From Erodium maritimum (lineage: Eukaryota > Streptophyta > Magnoliopsida > Geraniales > Geraniaceae): a DNA stretch of 64,000 nucleotides. The translations under genes and the position numbers were made by a program. Below, in pieces: positions 22,951 to 36,248 of this stretch (position 1 is its first letter; every line of letters starts with the position of its first letter). The notes under the pieces were generated by a model. That model saw only the letters and a program-made list of their open reading frames with translations, made no database searches and was not told where the DNA came from. The stretch spans positions 33,338,956 to 33,402,955 of the forward strand of contig OY997594.1 of NCBI GenBank assembly GCA_963921825.1, given 5' to 3'.

Positions 22951-24291
22951 AGAGGAGAAATCAAATACAAACCATGTCTTAACCTTAAAACTAGAGAACC
23001 AATCTAAGCCATCCATTTTATGAATGGATGGATAGATGCAATTGAGTAGTTGACTTGTTGACTTCAAAAAAAAGCACTTTTTAGTAAGTGGTAAGAGCTT
23101 TTTAGTAAAACTATCATATTACTTTTTTTTAATTAATTCAATAATTTAATTTTTCACGCTTCGTTTGAACTCTGATTGGCTTCAAACTTGCGCCATTAGT
23201 TTTTTTTAAGGGCTTTAAATCAAGATCAGTCATGAATATATTTTGAAGCACGAAAAAAAATATTTCGGTGTTGATTTTTATATAAAAAAAATCTAGGTAA
23301 TTTTTATCAACACTTTGCTCTGGATTTATCAACACTTTTACACTGGTTTTATCAACACTTTACACTGGTTTTATCACCTCATTTTCCAAAACTGATCATG
23401 ATTTTATCACCTCATCGCGTGTTTTTTATGAGTACTAGTTTTATCAGCACTAAACACTAGGTTTATCATTCAATTACGTGTGTTTTATCACCTTCATCAC
23501 ATGTTTTTTTGAAGCACGATTTTTTTTAATATCGTGGCTGGTTTTTAACGAAATTATATCTGACTAATTTTTATCAACATTTTGCTCTGGTTTTATCAAC
23601 ACTCTACACTGGTTTTATCAACACTCTACACTGGTTTTATCACCTCATTCTCCAAAACTGATCATGATTTTTATCATCTCATCACGTGCTTTTTATGAAC
23701 ACCAGTTTTATCAACACTAAACACTATGTTTATCATTAAATTACATGTGTTTTTATCACCCCATCACATGTTTTTTTTATCAATGCTAAACTCTAGTTTA
23801 TCACACTTATTATCAAAATTGAACATGGTTTTTATCACCTCAGTACATGTTTTTATCAACATTTAGCACTAGTTTGATACCTCCGATATAAAACATTTAT
23901 TAGTGAAGATTTATCAACACTCACATTATTTTTATCACTCCGATATACCTTTTTATTTTCGTGCTTCAAAATATATTCATGATTGATCTTGATTTAAAGC
24001 CCTTGAAAAAATAAAAATATTGGCGCAAGTTTGAAGCTAATCGGAGTTCAAACGAATCGGGAAATATTAAATTAGTGAATTGATGAAGAAAAAAATGGAC
24101 AATTGTCCACATGGCACTATGCTTTTACAATTATGCCCTTGCTTGTGTGAGAAATGATGAAAGTAGCGTAAGTGTGGGTGAAATTGAGGTGATGATGTGG
24201 CATCATGATGAATGTTGGATGTTAGGTGTGAGTGGCTAGGATTGGTTCTCTAGTTTTTAGGTTAAGAGTGGTTTGTAGTCGATTTCACCTC
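22951..24291. mobile_element. Fold-back element 3, inverted relative to element 2
   Basis: Starts AGAGGAGAAATC and ends GATTTCACCTC, flanked by ATGTTTAAT (22942-22950 and 24292-24300). Its repeats read TTATCAACACTTT and TTATCACCTCAT, the reverse complement of those in element 2. Unit order mirrors element 2, down to the single-copy block around GATATAAAACATTTATTAGT (near 23890, inverted at about 21868). No coding capacity. Confidence 0.85.
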
Positions 24292-24472
24292 ATGTTTAAT
24301 ATATATAAAATATAATAGAAACAAATTACAAACTAATAATCTAACCCATTATTTAGCCTAACCAACTTATTTAGTCTAATAACTTAAACTAATCTAGCCC
24401 ATCAACTCATCTTCCTCGTTAATCACCACCACCACTAACTTTATTTTTTGAATAAAGTTGTATTTATTTCAA

Positions 24473-27400
24473 TCAACTTATATCGTTGTTCAATGCAGCT
24501 AACAGAATAGAAGGTATGGGCGTTATACGCCAATCAATGTAAAACCATTCTATAGTATGTCTAGCTAAAGTATGAGCCACTGTATTTGCTTCCCTACGAA
24601 CAAAGACAACTCGAAAGCCCTCCAACTCCCTCAGCTTTTTCCTACTCTCCGTGATAAACACTCCCATGGGCGATATCAGGTGTGATGAGCTGTTGATTAC
24701 TTGAACGAGTCACAAGAAATCCGACTCAATCACCCCCTTACTCCATCCCATATCCTTGACCCAATCTAGAGCAGCGTCCAGGCTCAAAGCTTCAATCATC
24801 TCAGGGTGTCTAGCCCCTTCAAACACACCATTCCTCCTCCCCCATGTCCACATGGCAATACGGCCCCGTCCATGTTGATTTTCAGCTCGTCCTCGCCCGA
24901 CTTTGTCCACCTAGAGGCCCTCGCCCCCCTCCCCGTGTGCGAACCTGGGTGAAAGTCTTGGGCCTCCGTCCAATCCTGCAGGACTCTCCTCGCCGTTACC
25001 CCCGTTTCCTCTGTCGTCCTCAACTTCTATTGCCAAACCCTCATATTTTGAGACCTCCATACTTCCCACCAAATACAAGCCACTCGTTCCGGCCACTTCT
25101 CCATACCTGAGTCTCAACATCCCAATAACCACTGCTTCAAGTTCTCCTCTGCTGTTGGTCTCCTAATCCCCTCCTTTACCCATAATGTTCTCGCCACTCC
25201 GCAATCAAACAGGACATGGTGTTATGTCTCCTCCACCCCACATAGCCCGCACTCCCCCATTAATGGCACATGTCTGCATCGGAAATTAGAGTTTGTAGGT
25301 AAGGACCCTGAAAAAACTCTCCACACAAAGTGTTTGACTTTTGGAGGAACTTTCAGACTCCACGCCTTCTTCCAGAAACCCTCCCTATTATCCATCCTCC
25401 ATCTCCCCAACCTCCTCTAAATAGCCTTGTACACTTCCTTCACCGAGTAATTACCGTCCTTCACCCCCACCAGTATCATTCGAGTTGCTGGGCGGATCGA
25501 GCGAAATGCATGACCAAGATGGCCTCCCCGACCACCCCCGGAAAATGAGCCTCCACCGTCACCCTATTCCACCTCCGTCCTTGATCTTGCAACAACTGCC
25601 CCACCGTCCATCCCATCACCTCCTCATTAAGTTCCAACCTCGGGACCTCCTCTACAGGCAACCAGCTCGGGTCAGCCACTCCGACCCCCGAACCCGCCCC
25701 AATTCTTCGTCGTGCTCCTGTCCGAACCACCTACTGACCAGCTAGAATACTTTTCCATCCATAACTACAACCCACTTTAGCTGTGGCATTCAAGAAGTTA
25801 GTGTCTGGGTAATATTTCTCCTTTAGAACCCGCGCTACTAAACTCTCCGGGTACTGCAACAATCTCCACCCCTGTTTACCCAACATGGCTATGTTGAAAT
25901 CTGTTAAATGCTTGAAACCCAATCCACCCTGTAGCTTATGATCACACATTAGCTCCCACCTATTCCACTTGATCCCTTGGCCCGTTCCGACATCATGACT
26001 CCACCAATACCTGTTCATTACAGTTTCGATCTCCTGAATCAATTTTTGAGGCAGAAGTACACACCCATAGTATATGTGGGGAGGGTCTGTATAACCGCTT
26101 TCAACAACACCTCTTTCCCAGCTTTACTCAGTTATAATTCATCCCACCCCTGCAACCTTTTAATGATACGATCTTTAATGAATGCTAGGCTCTGATACCT
26201 GCTACGCTGCAGAATGGATGGTAGTCCAAGATATGCACCGGTATCCTGGACTTCCTGCATCCCCAATATGTCATGTATCTCCTGTTTTGCCTGCGCCGAT
26301 GTGTTCGGACTGAACATGATAGACGATTTCTCATAATTGACCATCTGCCCGGAGGCATTCTCATAAGCCTGTAATATACCCTTCCACACATGTGCTTCCT
26401 GCGCATTAGCTCTAGAGAACAGAAAACTATCATCAACAAAAAAAGATGGGACACCAGAGTAGCGTTTCGTGCCACACATATTCCTTGAATTCTCCCATCC
26501 GCTTCCCCCTTGGCGATGAGCCTAGATAGACCCTCTGCGCATATAATAAATAAATACGGGGAAAGCGGGTCTCCTTGTCGGAGCCCCCTCCCCGGTACAA
26601 TGGGGCCAATCCACCTCCCCTTCAACGTGATCCAGAGCTTTGTGGTCGTGATACACGTCCTTAGCAGGTGCACCCAGCCTGCCGAAAACCCCATCTTGGT
26701 CAGGACTAACTCCACAAACCTCCACTCAACCCGATCATAAGCTTTGCTCATGTCCACCTTCATTGACATCTTACCATTCCTTCCCTGTTTGAGAGACCTC
26801 AAGTGATGTAGTACTTACCCTGACACAAAAACATTATATGTGATCAATCTACCTTCCACAAAAGCGCTCTGCGACTCAGATATGATCTCATTCAGTGTCC
26901 CCTTCATTCTGTTGATTATCACCTTTGACACTATTTTGTAAAGCACGTTACACAGTGCTATGGGCCAGAAGTCTGCCATCCTCTCCGGCCTCCTTTTCTT
27001 AGGTATGAGGACAATGTTTGTATCATTCAGGCCACTAGGGAGATCGCCCGACTGAAAAACACCTCTTACCATCTCAACTATCTCGTGTCCCACAATATTC
27101 CAGTAATATTGATAAAATCCCGGATTGAAACCGTCCGGTCCAGGTGCCTTCAATGCCTCCATACTGAAAATTGCCTGTCTCACCTCCTCACTTGACACTG
27201 GTCTGAGCAACCCCACATTTTGTTCCTCTGTTACCGTCCGGGGTATCCACTAGTAAATGTCCTCAGCTACCGACCCATTTTTGGTAAACAAATCGGTAAA
27301 GTAATTAGACATTACCTGTTCCAGACCGCCTCCCCATCCTCTGAGTACTCTATCACCATCCCTCAGGCTCTTAATACAATTATGTCTTCTTCTGGTTCTC

Positions 27401-28405
27401 GTGTTCGCCTGAAAGAACTTCGTGTTCAAATCTCCCCCCTTTAACCAAAATTGCTTTGCACGTTGTCTCCACTGCATGTTCTTGATTCGCAGCAACTCCG
27501 ATAACTTCCCCCGAAGGAGCTGAATTCTCCTCCCTCGGCCTTGATCCCACGACCCCACCAGCCTATCCATCTCCTCCTAACAACTCTTGATTTGCGCATC
27601 GATCCTGTTATACTTGTGCACCGACCAAAGTTTTAACCGAGCTGCTACTAGCCTTCCCTTGTCCACAATGTTACCAGGAACGTTTGCCTTCCATGTTGTG
27701 CGCAGGACCTGCCCACACCCCGCGTCCCTCGTCCAGCTCTGGTCAAACTTGAAGCTCCTTGCCTGTCAGGTGACTCGTTCCTTTTCCCCATAGAACCAAA
27801 TTGGTGCATGATCCGATGAGGAAAGGCCCTCGTGATGAAGACTGGAGTTTGGGAACTTCAGCACCCACACTCTATTGATGACTACCCTATCCAATTGGGA
27901 CTTCATACCGTCGCTTCTATGCCGGCCCACCTCCCAAGTAAACCTGTGGCCATGTATCTCCACATCCTGCAAGTGATTGTCCTCCAACGCTTCTCTAAAA
28001 CCAGTGATGAGCTCAATGGGGTAGGGATTTCCACCTCGGACCTCCTCACTACTTAGAACATTGTTGAAATCCCCCATCATAAACCATGGTGCTCCCTGAA
28101 TCTGGGCCAAGTTCCTGATTAGCTCCCAAGTCGAGTATTGTCTGTCCCTTCGAGGCTCCCCATACAACCCTGTGATTCGGACCATGTCACCCTCGACCAT
28201 CTTATAGTCCATGTCAATGAAACCCCGATTATGACCCCTTATGTTCCCGTCCTCCTTCACTCTCCATAACATTGTTATGCCTCCACTCGCCCCCTGTGCC
28301 TCCACCACAAAAGATCCCTCCATCCCCGTACACCGACTGATACCTTGTATAATCTCCTTCTTACTCTTCGTCTCAATCAAAAATACGACATTGGGTTTCT
28401 TTCGC
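24473..28405 (-). pseudogene. LINE ORF2: endonuclease, reverse transcriptase, zinc-binding region, RNase H
   Basis: Minus strand, 5' to 3'. The endonuclease domain runs from 28405 to 27766, opening mid-domain at KKPNVVFLIETKS, with WFMMGDFNNV and the terminal SSDHAPIW. A linker at 27570-27250 has FWLKGGDLNTKFF. Reverse transcriptase spans 27216-25740: APGPDGFNPGFYQYYW, KVDMSKAYDRVEW, GDPLSPYLFI and the catalytic box as FVDD (about 26440-26429, usually YADD). The zf-RVT region is at 25410-25222 (SLKVPPKVKHFVWR, CGLCG). The RNase H remnant spans 25023-24473 (KINMDGAV, then ANTVAHTLARH). This order is that of plant L1 elements. The frame is kept from endonuclease into mid-RT with in-frame stops (near 27245 and 26810), then changes at least three times. 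It is inactive. Confidence 0.88.
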
Positions 28406-30232
28406 TAGACCGGCACGCAATTCGGTCGTACATCGTCCCGGACTACGAGTCATCGGGGTACTGATCACGCCATCCTTGGCCTCGATACACTACACCGGAA
28501 CTATCCCTCGGTGTAAGTATCGCTCCGGTTACGTCTACTCTTGGAACACACAACAAGGGTATAACATGCAGCACAAAGTCATAGCTGGTCTCGGTATATC
28601 AAACGAACCAGTTCAACATAACACATAAACCAGTATATCACTCACCCGGTCATATCACAACCAAGGGTTCACGTTATATTAAACATGGCACACTTGCCCA
28701 CACACAGTCACAGTATGCAACACCGAGTATAATCTTGTTTAGACTCTCACACAGCGGTTATAGCACACAGCACGCAATCCTAAGGCTCGACATGGCCCAT
28801 CTACCAGCACGGAAATTCTCAAGAGAAGAAAGCAAGTACAACTAGTGAATCACATCCTACATGTTACTAAGACTCGTATGGTATTTAATAATCGAAAGCG
28901 GCTATTCTAGTGAATCACATCTTATATGTCAACTAGGACCTTTCCGTTTATTATTTTTCCCTAATCATGCATGCTAGTAACTTTCCGTAGTTAAAGCGGT
29001 ATCCGCTACTTTCCCTACCTCAAGACGATCATAACAGCTGCGTCTCCTAGGTGCTGACGTCCTGGCCTAACTCCGGTCTTCTCGCGCGAAGTCCAAGTCT
29101 GGGTTTAATAGGTAAAAAGTCCAATCAGCCCCGGTAGTCCAAAGGTCCTCAGATTTGTCCAATTAGTCCTTTAATTAACCATTTTAAAACCAATTAAATT
29201 AAATTAATTGATTATTAAAACTGTCCGACCCGGATCCGAGAACCAGACCCGAATCCGACCCGGTCCAGAAACCAGACCCGACCGGATCCAGAACCGACCC
29301 AGACCCGGCTTCAGACCCGACCAGGACCCGCTCCAGACCCGAGTCCAGAACCCGAACCTCAGATCTGGGCCTGGCCCAATGGCCCGTCCTGATCCAGGGC
29401 CCGTGTCCTGGCCCAAGTCCGTCCAGCCCTAAGGCCCACATCTGTCTGGCCCAAAGCTCGGCCTGGCCCAAGGCCCGCTCAGGCTCGAGTCCGAGTCGGA
29501 TCCAGCTCCGGTGAGGCCAGGGTTCTCTGGCCGCCGTCGACGGCCTCAGGCGAGCTCGTAGGGGGAGAAATGAGGGCGGAGACGAGCGTCAGGTTCACGG
29601 CGAGGCCGTGGCAGCGGTGGCTCGAGCGCGAACCCACGCTCGCTCCTGTCTCAGATCTGGTGAGCCCGAGCTTCGCCGGCGATGGTCCCGGTTGACTCCC
29701 CCGAATCGAGCACGGGAAGACGCGTTTTCAGGTGAGGCGAGCTCGGGGAAGAAGGAAAAAGGGGCGAGGGGCATGAACCCTCGTCGTTCCTCCGACGTCG
29801 TCGATGAAACGAGCTCTGCGTCGAACCAGAGAGGGTTTCTCCGGCGATAGCTCGATCCCGTGCACGGTGGGGCTCGTTTTCTCTCAGAAGGGAAGAAGAT
29901 GAGGGCGAGGTCGTAGGGGGAGAAGGAGATCGAGAGAGAACAAGAGAGGAGAGAGAGAGGGCAGTGCTGTGTTATGCCTTAGGACGCGTGCATGTGCGAG
30001 GAAGAAGACGAGGGGCGTAGGGTTTGGCTCGCGTGCGTGTGGGCTTGGGCTAGTCTTCTGATGGGCCCAAGTCCGGCCCAGACCTTGCCCAGCCCAAACT
30101 TCTCCTTTTCCCTTTTTTTGATGTTCTTTATTTTTCGCACTCGATCCAATTTTCCACCCCGTTTTCCAATTCCGACGTTCCAAAACGATAACTTTAACAA
30201 TTTAACTCTTTCAAACCGGGGCGGGCTTTACA
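28406..30232 (-). repeat. Partial 3' LTR of the gypsy element
   Basis: Matches 44985-46646 of the other LTR, including the end CGGGGCGGGCTTTACA. It holds a long run of GACCC/GGTCC-type short repeats (29225-29350). It abuts LINE endonuclease sequence at 28405. Confidence 0.85.
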
Positions 30233-33200
30233 GTCTACCCCCCTTAAAAGAATTTCATCCTCGAAATTTAAAACGGACGTACCTCAAGGGTGGAACAGGC
30301 TGGGGTACTTCGCACGGACCTCGTCCTCACGCTCTCAGGTCGACTCTGCTCCGTGGTGCTTCCACTGCACACGTACCAGTGGGATAGTCCTGTCCCGCAG
30401 GACCTTGTCTCGTCGATCCACAATCCTGACTGGCTGTTCCTCATAGGAAACGTCCTCCGCCACCTCGATGTCGGCCCACTCAATCACATGGGAGGGATCC
30501 GCAGTGTACTGCCGCAGTTGGGAATCGTGGAAAACATTGTGCACGTTCCCAAGCTGTGATGGCAATGCAAGGCGATAGGCAACTACTCCAACTCTGCCCA
30601 AGATCTCGAAGGGTCCGATAAACCACGGGGCCAACTTGCCTCCGCCGCGGTTGAACCGCAAAAGGCCCTTCTTCGAGCTCACCCTTAGAAATACATTATC
30701 ACCAACTGAAAACTCAAGAGGCTTGCGCCGTCTATCTGCATAACTCTTCTAGCGACTCTGCGCGGTCCTCAACCGATCTCGTATCAGTGCGACCTTCTCG
30801 GTCGGCTCCTGGACAATCTCTGGACCAAGTAGGCTCCGGTCTCCTACCTCTGCCCAACACACGGGCGACCTGCACGGCCTACCATACAACGCCTCAAACA
30901 GTGCCATCCCAATACTGGCCTGGAAGCTGTTGTTGTAAGCAAACTCCGCTGAAGGTAGGTGGTCCTCCCATGACCCCCGAAAGTCCAACACACAGGCTCG
31001 CAGCATATCCTCCAATATCTGGATAGTGCGCTCTGGCTGACCGTCAGTCTGTGGGTGATACGTTGTGCTAAGCAAGACTTCGGTCCCCAACTCTTTATGC
31101 AAACTCTCCCAGAATCTGGAGGTGAAACGTGGATCTCGATCGGACACAATCGACACCGGCACCCCGTGAAGACGGATAATCTCTCGGACATTCAACCGGC
31201 TCAAGGTATCGACTGTATCCGTCATCCTCATGGCTAAGAAGTGTGCCGATTTGGTCAGTCGGTCGACCACTACCCAAACTGCGTCGTGCCCTCTTGGCGA
31301 CCTCGGCAAGCCACTCACGAAGTCCATCGTGACGTGCTCCCACTTCCACTACGCAATCGGTAATGGCTGTAGCAAACCGGCGGGGCGCTGATGCTCGGCA
31401 TTCACCTGCTGACAAGTGAGGCACCTCGAAACAAACTCTGCAATAGCCCTACGCATCCCGCTCCACCAGAACTGTCGTCTGATGTCCTGATACATCTTGG
31501 TGCCACCCGGGTGCACAACAAGACGGGAATGATGAGACTCTCTCAGTACATCATCTCGACAAATCCGCGGCACAAACAGTCTCCCTCGGTATCGCAAACC
31601 CAGATCAGTACCCTGTACCCAGTCCTCAGCATCAGCACCGCTGGTGATCCTCGCTCGAATCTCTACCGTCTCGGCATCTCTGGCCTGTGCCTCTAGCACA
31701 CGAGCAATAAGTGTTGGCTGCGCCACCAACGAACACATGACAACGCCATCGGTGATCTCATCAAGCTCGAGCCGAAACATGCTCAGCTCCTCCATCATGT
31801 CCCACTCTCGGACAAATATACTAGCAACACTGTGAGTCGACTTCCTACATAGGGCATCGGCGACAACGTTCGCCTTGCCCGGATAATGAAGTAGCTCGAA
31901 ATCGTACTCCTCCAACAACTCCATCCATCGCCTCTGGAACATGTTCAAAGCGCGCTGGGAGAAAATATACTTGAGGCTCTTGTGATCCAAAAACACACGG
32001 AATCGCTCACCATACAAATAGTGCCTCCAGCTCTTCAGAGCAAAAACCACAACTGCCAACTCTAGATCTTGGATCGGGTAGTTGCGCTCATGTATCTTCA
32101 ACTGCCTCGAGCCATATGCAACTACCTTCCCGGACTGCATCAATACACATCCAAGTCCTTCGCCGGACGCATCACAGTACACATCATAACTGACTCCACG
32201 CTCCAGCACTATCAACATGGGAGCGGTGGTCAAACGAGCCTTCAGCTCGGTAAAGGAGTGCTCACACTCGTCAGTCCAACTGAACTCAACCCCCTTGCGG
32301 GTCAAAGAGGTCATCGGTGCGACTAGACGTGAAAAGTCATGGACGAACCGTCGGTAGTATCCTGCCAATCCCAAGAAGCTACGGATCTCAAACACACTCT
32401 TGGGCCATGCCCACTTCGATATTGCGTCGATCTTCGACGGATTGACTAGAATATCCTCTCGGGACACAACATGTCCGAGGAACTTCACTTCAGCGAGCCA
32501 GAACTCACAGTTCTCTAAGTTGTCGTACAACTGATGAGTACGCAACAAAGTCAAAACCGTCCTTAAATGCTCCTCATGTGCCTCCTCACTAGGCGAGTAA
32601 ATTAGTATGTCATCAACAAACACCACGACAAACTGATCCAGATAGGGTCAGAATATCCCGTTCATCAGATCCATGAACGCTGCAGGTGCGTTCGTCAACC
32701 CGAACGACATCACCAAGAACTCATAGTGCCCATATCGAGTCCTAAACGCGGTCTTCTCCACGTCCTCATCCCGGACCCTCGACTGGTAGTACCCAGATCG
32801 AAGATCAATCTTCGAGAAGCACTTTGCTCCTCTCAGCTGATCAAACAGTTCATCGATCCTCGGCATCGGATAACAGTTCTTCACCGTAACCCGGCTCAAC
32901 TTCCAGTAATCAATGCACATCCTCAGTGCTCCACCCTTCTTCTTCACGAAAAGGGCAGGTGCTCCCCACGACGACGCACTCGGTCGGATAAAACCCTTCT
33001 CCCGAAGCTCCACGAGTTGTCGCTTCAGCTCGACTAACTCGGCTGGTGCAAACCGATACGGGGCTATAGAGATCGGCGCCGTACCCGGGATCAAGTCGAT
33101 CCTAAACTCCACCTCGCGCACTGGAGGTAAACCTGACAGCTCGTCCAGAAAGACTTCCGGAAACTTGCATACAACTCTCGGTAGCTCTCTGCTCTGCACG

Positions 33201-33672
33201 GCATCAGCCTCGTCTCTCACAGTCAACGCAGATAGGAGTACTCCGCTCCTACTGCCTAGAACACAGGTAATGACCGTGTCGCCCGACACTACGGTCACCT
33301 ATCGCCGATAACAATCGATCGACGGATGGTACCTCGTCATCCAATTCATCCCCGAGATCACATCGAACGCTGTCATGTATATAGCACAAGCAAGTCACCA
33401 TAAAACGGGCAATCCGCCACTCGTATCTCACAAGCCCGACACACAGTCCTCAGAACTACCTCTCCCGTCACAGGGGTATCAAGACGCAACGGTCTACTCA
33501 GAAACTCCACCCTCAACCCCAACATACGAGCAAAAGAAGCAGATATAAAAGAATGAGATGCTCCAGTATCGAACAGAAAAGATGCCCATGAATTATAAAG
33601 AAAACACGTACCCTGTGTAGCCTCATGGCCGGCGTGACGTCCATCAGCCCTAGAGTCGCTGACGGCATACAC
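30233..33672 (-). pseudogene. Gypsy pol relic: protease, RT, RNase H, integrase, chromodomain-like tail
   Basis: Parts in minus-strand order: aspartic protease with FDTGASHSFI (about 33590); reverse transcriptase from about 33160 with [25 protein letters not shown] and VDDILIYS (about 32620); RNase H with [13 protein letters not shown] (about 32190) and [13 protein letters not shown] (about 31880); the integrase zinc region with CLTCQQVN (about 31400); integrase core 31327-30800 with VVDRLTKSAHF, SDRDPRFTSRFW and TDGQPERTIQ; then a tail with LAPWFIGPFEILGRVG and VRVQWKHHGAEST, as in chromoviruses. Domain order (integrase last) marks Ty3/gypsy. Broken; a fossil. Confidence 0.88.
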
Positions 33673-33786
33673 CCGACCCTACTGTCCCTAGGGTCCGCCT
33701 CTCGAAGGTGGTGGAAGTGCCACCTACTGTGCAACGCGATGTCTCGGCGCTGGTGCGCTAGCTGCCTGCCTCGGCGCCCTCTGCGT

Positions 33787-34547
33787 CTAAGCATGACGCT
33801 GCTTGAACTGTGCTGAGTGTCCAGACTGCGACTGCTGTGGCCGCGGAGCTAACGCCACCAAAGACTGAACGGGGCACCTGGAGGCAAAGTGTCCTGGCCT
33901 GCCACATCGATGACACAGAGGTGGTCCGACACTCGACCTCTCCTCAGGTCTACCCACCGGGCGGTCTACTGGTCCGCCGTTCATCTGACAGTCCCGAGCC
34001 ATGTGGCCTGGCTGCCCACAACGATAGCAAGTGCGCCCTGATATAGAAGGCCCCACATAAGCTACTGACCCGACCTGTCGTGGTCCTCTCAACTGGACCT
34101 GAGGCTGGAACGATCCCGAGGTCCTCTACCTCCTCGAATCTCGAGTCTCAGACGGCCTCAGTGAGCCGCTCGGTCTAGGCCTAACCTCTCGAGCTCTGGC
34201 TGACTCGCGGAATCGCCGCTCCATAGTCAAGGCATGCTCCACAAGATCATAAAACACGTGGGTCCTCAACACAGCGACCCGGTCAGCGATCGCAGGACGG
34301 AGTCCTCCCTCAAAACGTCGACACCTGATGACCTCTGTCTGCACCATCTCCTAAGCGAAGCGAGACAAGGAGGTGAACCTCGCCTTGTACTCAGACACTG
34401 ACAGACCCTCATGTCGCAGCTCCAGGAACTGCTGACGCCTGTCATCCAGAACAGCCTACGGAAAGTACTGCTCGAGGAAGCGCTGTCCAAACAGCATAAC
34501 GTAGTCCCCCACTCGGGCCTGCTCTCGGCGCCACCAGTGGTAGGCCT
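33787..34547 (-). pseudogene. Gypsy gag relic, distal part with two zinc knuckles
   Basis: The minus strand encodes two CX2CX4HX4C knuckles, CYRCGQPGHMARDC (about 34029) and CHRCGRPGHFASRC (about 33925), the nucleocapsid signature. The proximal gag part lies beyond the copia insertion (43001-43448). Confidence 0.8.
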
Positions 34548-36234
34548 TGTTAGTCTTAGTGCCCGTAGTTCAATCCTATATGTCCAAATGTATATATCAT
34601 CGTTAGCAATAAAATTAAAGCGGCTTTATATTACTTATGTGTTGGAGTAATATATCGATGTGTGCTCTGATCTATGCCCACCATGCGAATAGAACCATAG
34701 ATCGAGATAGATCACACTCGATGGGTCCCTAGTCAACAAAGCTTCACTAGAAACGACTAGTATGAAAGATGGCTCTTTATGGCTTACGTTCTGTTAGTCA
34801 TTGGAATGGGATTCCGGAGTCTGATCATAGATATCATGTGGGACATGATATGGACGACCCGCCCTGAATATGTGCCATAGATTAAGTCATGAACATATTC
34901 AGTGTCGTAGCTTGTCATGTATCCTTACACCAACGAGTCTTTGTGATCGCTATGTAGTCAACAACTGAGTTTGACTTGAGCCTAACGTTGTCTGTAACAA
35001 GGCTTCCATAACGGCCAGGATTGGCTTGGGGACCGGCTACATGAGTGACACGAAAGGCGGCTAAGGGATTTATCCCTCATACTGAGGTATGGGAAAGATA
35101 TCGGTTCTCGGCCGCTTGATCGAGAGTGACTGAAAGAATAGCATGGCCATGCACATGATACTGGGTATCATATCTTCAGTCATCTCACATATCAAGGAAC
35201 GGTGATTGAGAATAATAAGGATGACGGCTCTATCCCTTATCTCAATCAGGATATCAGAGATAAAAGGATAATGACAGGGATGACAGAAAGGTTAGAATCG
35301 ACAGGGTCGATTCGTTATGCAGTGTCAGGCAATACTAAAGTCTCGTTAGTTGCCACTTAAATAGGATCAAGTAAAATGGGATTTTACGTTGATCTATTGA
35401 CATGCATAAACCTAAGGGTCACACCGGAGGATGAAACTCATTGACACATTTATGGAGAATGGCCAAAAGGGAGTTGTCTCGGGACATGACCAAAACTGGG
35501 TTTTGGGTCATGTGCCCGTAAGTGAATAGGACTTTACGGATCGAGACAAGGCTTGGAGTCTTGGGATTGATCGCGTCGGATAATGTTGGACATTTCCGGT
35601 ATGGAAGGCTTGGAGGCGATGAGCGAATCACGGGACCTCGTTGGAAATGGCCATGGGCCATGTTCCAAGAGGCCCATTAAAGGCCCATGCAACCAAGGCC
35701 CATGGAACTAATTAATCAAGTCTTGATTAATTAGTACTAAGTAAGCAAGACAAGGATTAAGGTGTTGGTGATTCACCACCTAACCCAATCTTGTCTTGCC
35801 ATACTTTGTCCTATTTACACCTTACTTGACACCATACTTGTCCCATGCCTTTAGTTGGACAAGTATGGGTTTTGTTATGTTTAAGTCATCTTTCTTCAAC
35901 ATAACATTCACAAGACAAGAATAGGAAACACAACTTCTCTCCCCCTTCCGTTGCAATTTCGGGTTTGGCAAGCTCTCACCTCCATTTTTGTGTTCTTGAG
36001 TCCTCAAAGAGAAAAACTACGTGGCTTTGATTCCCATGTGGATACGTAGGCGTCTTGGAGACTCAAGCCAATCATTCGTTAACCGGTGTTCTTGTTTTGG
36101 TAAGAGATAATGCTGAATTTTTCTCTTGTGAATCCATTCTTTGTTAGTTGTTTCATGGTTTTAATCGTCTCTTGGTTTTTATTGATTTTCCGCTGCAAGT
36201 TGGTTCATCTCCAACCCTACCTCGAGACCCAACA
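34548..36234 (+). repeat. Copia left LTR
   Basis: Begins TGTTAGTCTTAG and ends CGAGACCCAACA. Nearly identical to 41308-42995. Confidence 0.95.
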
Positions 36235-36235
36235 G

Positions 36236-36248
36236 TGGTATCAGAGCC
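36236..36248 (+). other. Copia primer binding site (tRNA-Met)
   Basis: TGGTATCAGAGCC begins two bases after the LTR and is complementary to the 3' end of initiator tRNA-Met, the usual plant copia primer. Confidence 0.9.

Noticed and set aside
29220-29480. Long open frames with Arg, Pro and Gly repeats in the LTR
   Set aside because: They arise from GACCCG-type short repeats within the LTR and appear on both strands.
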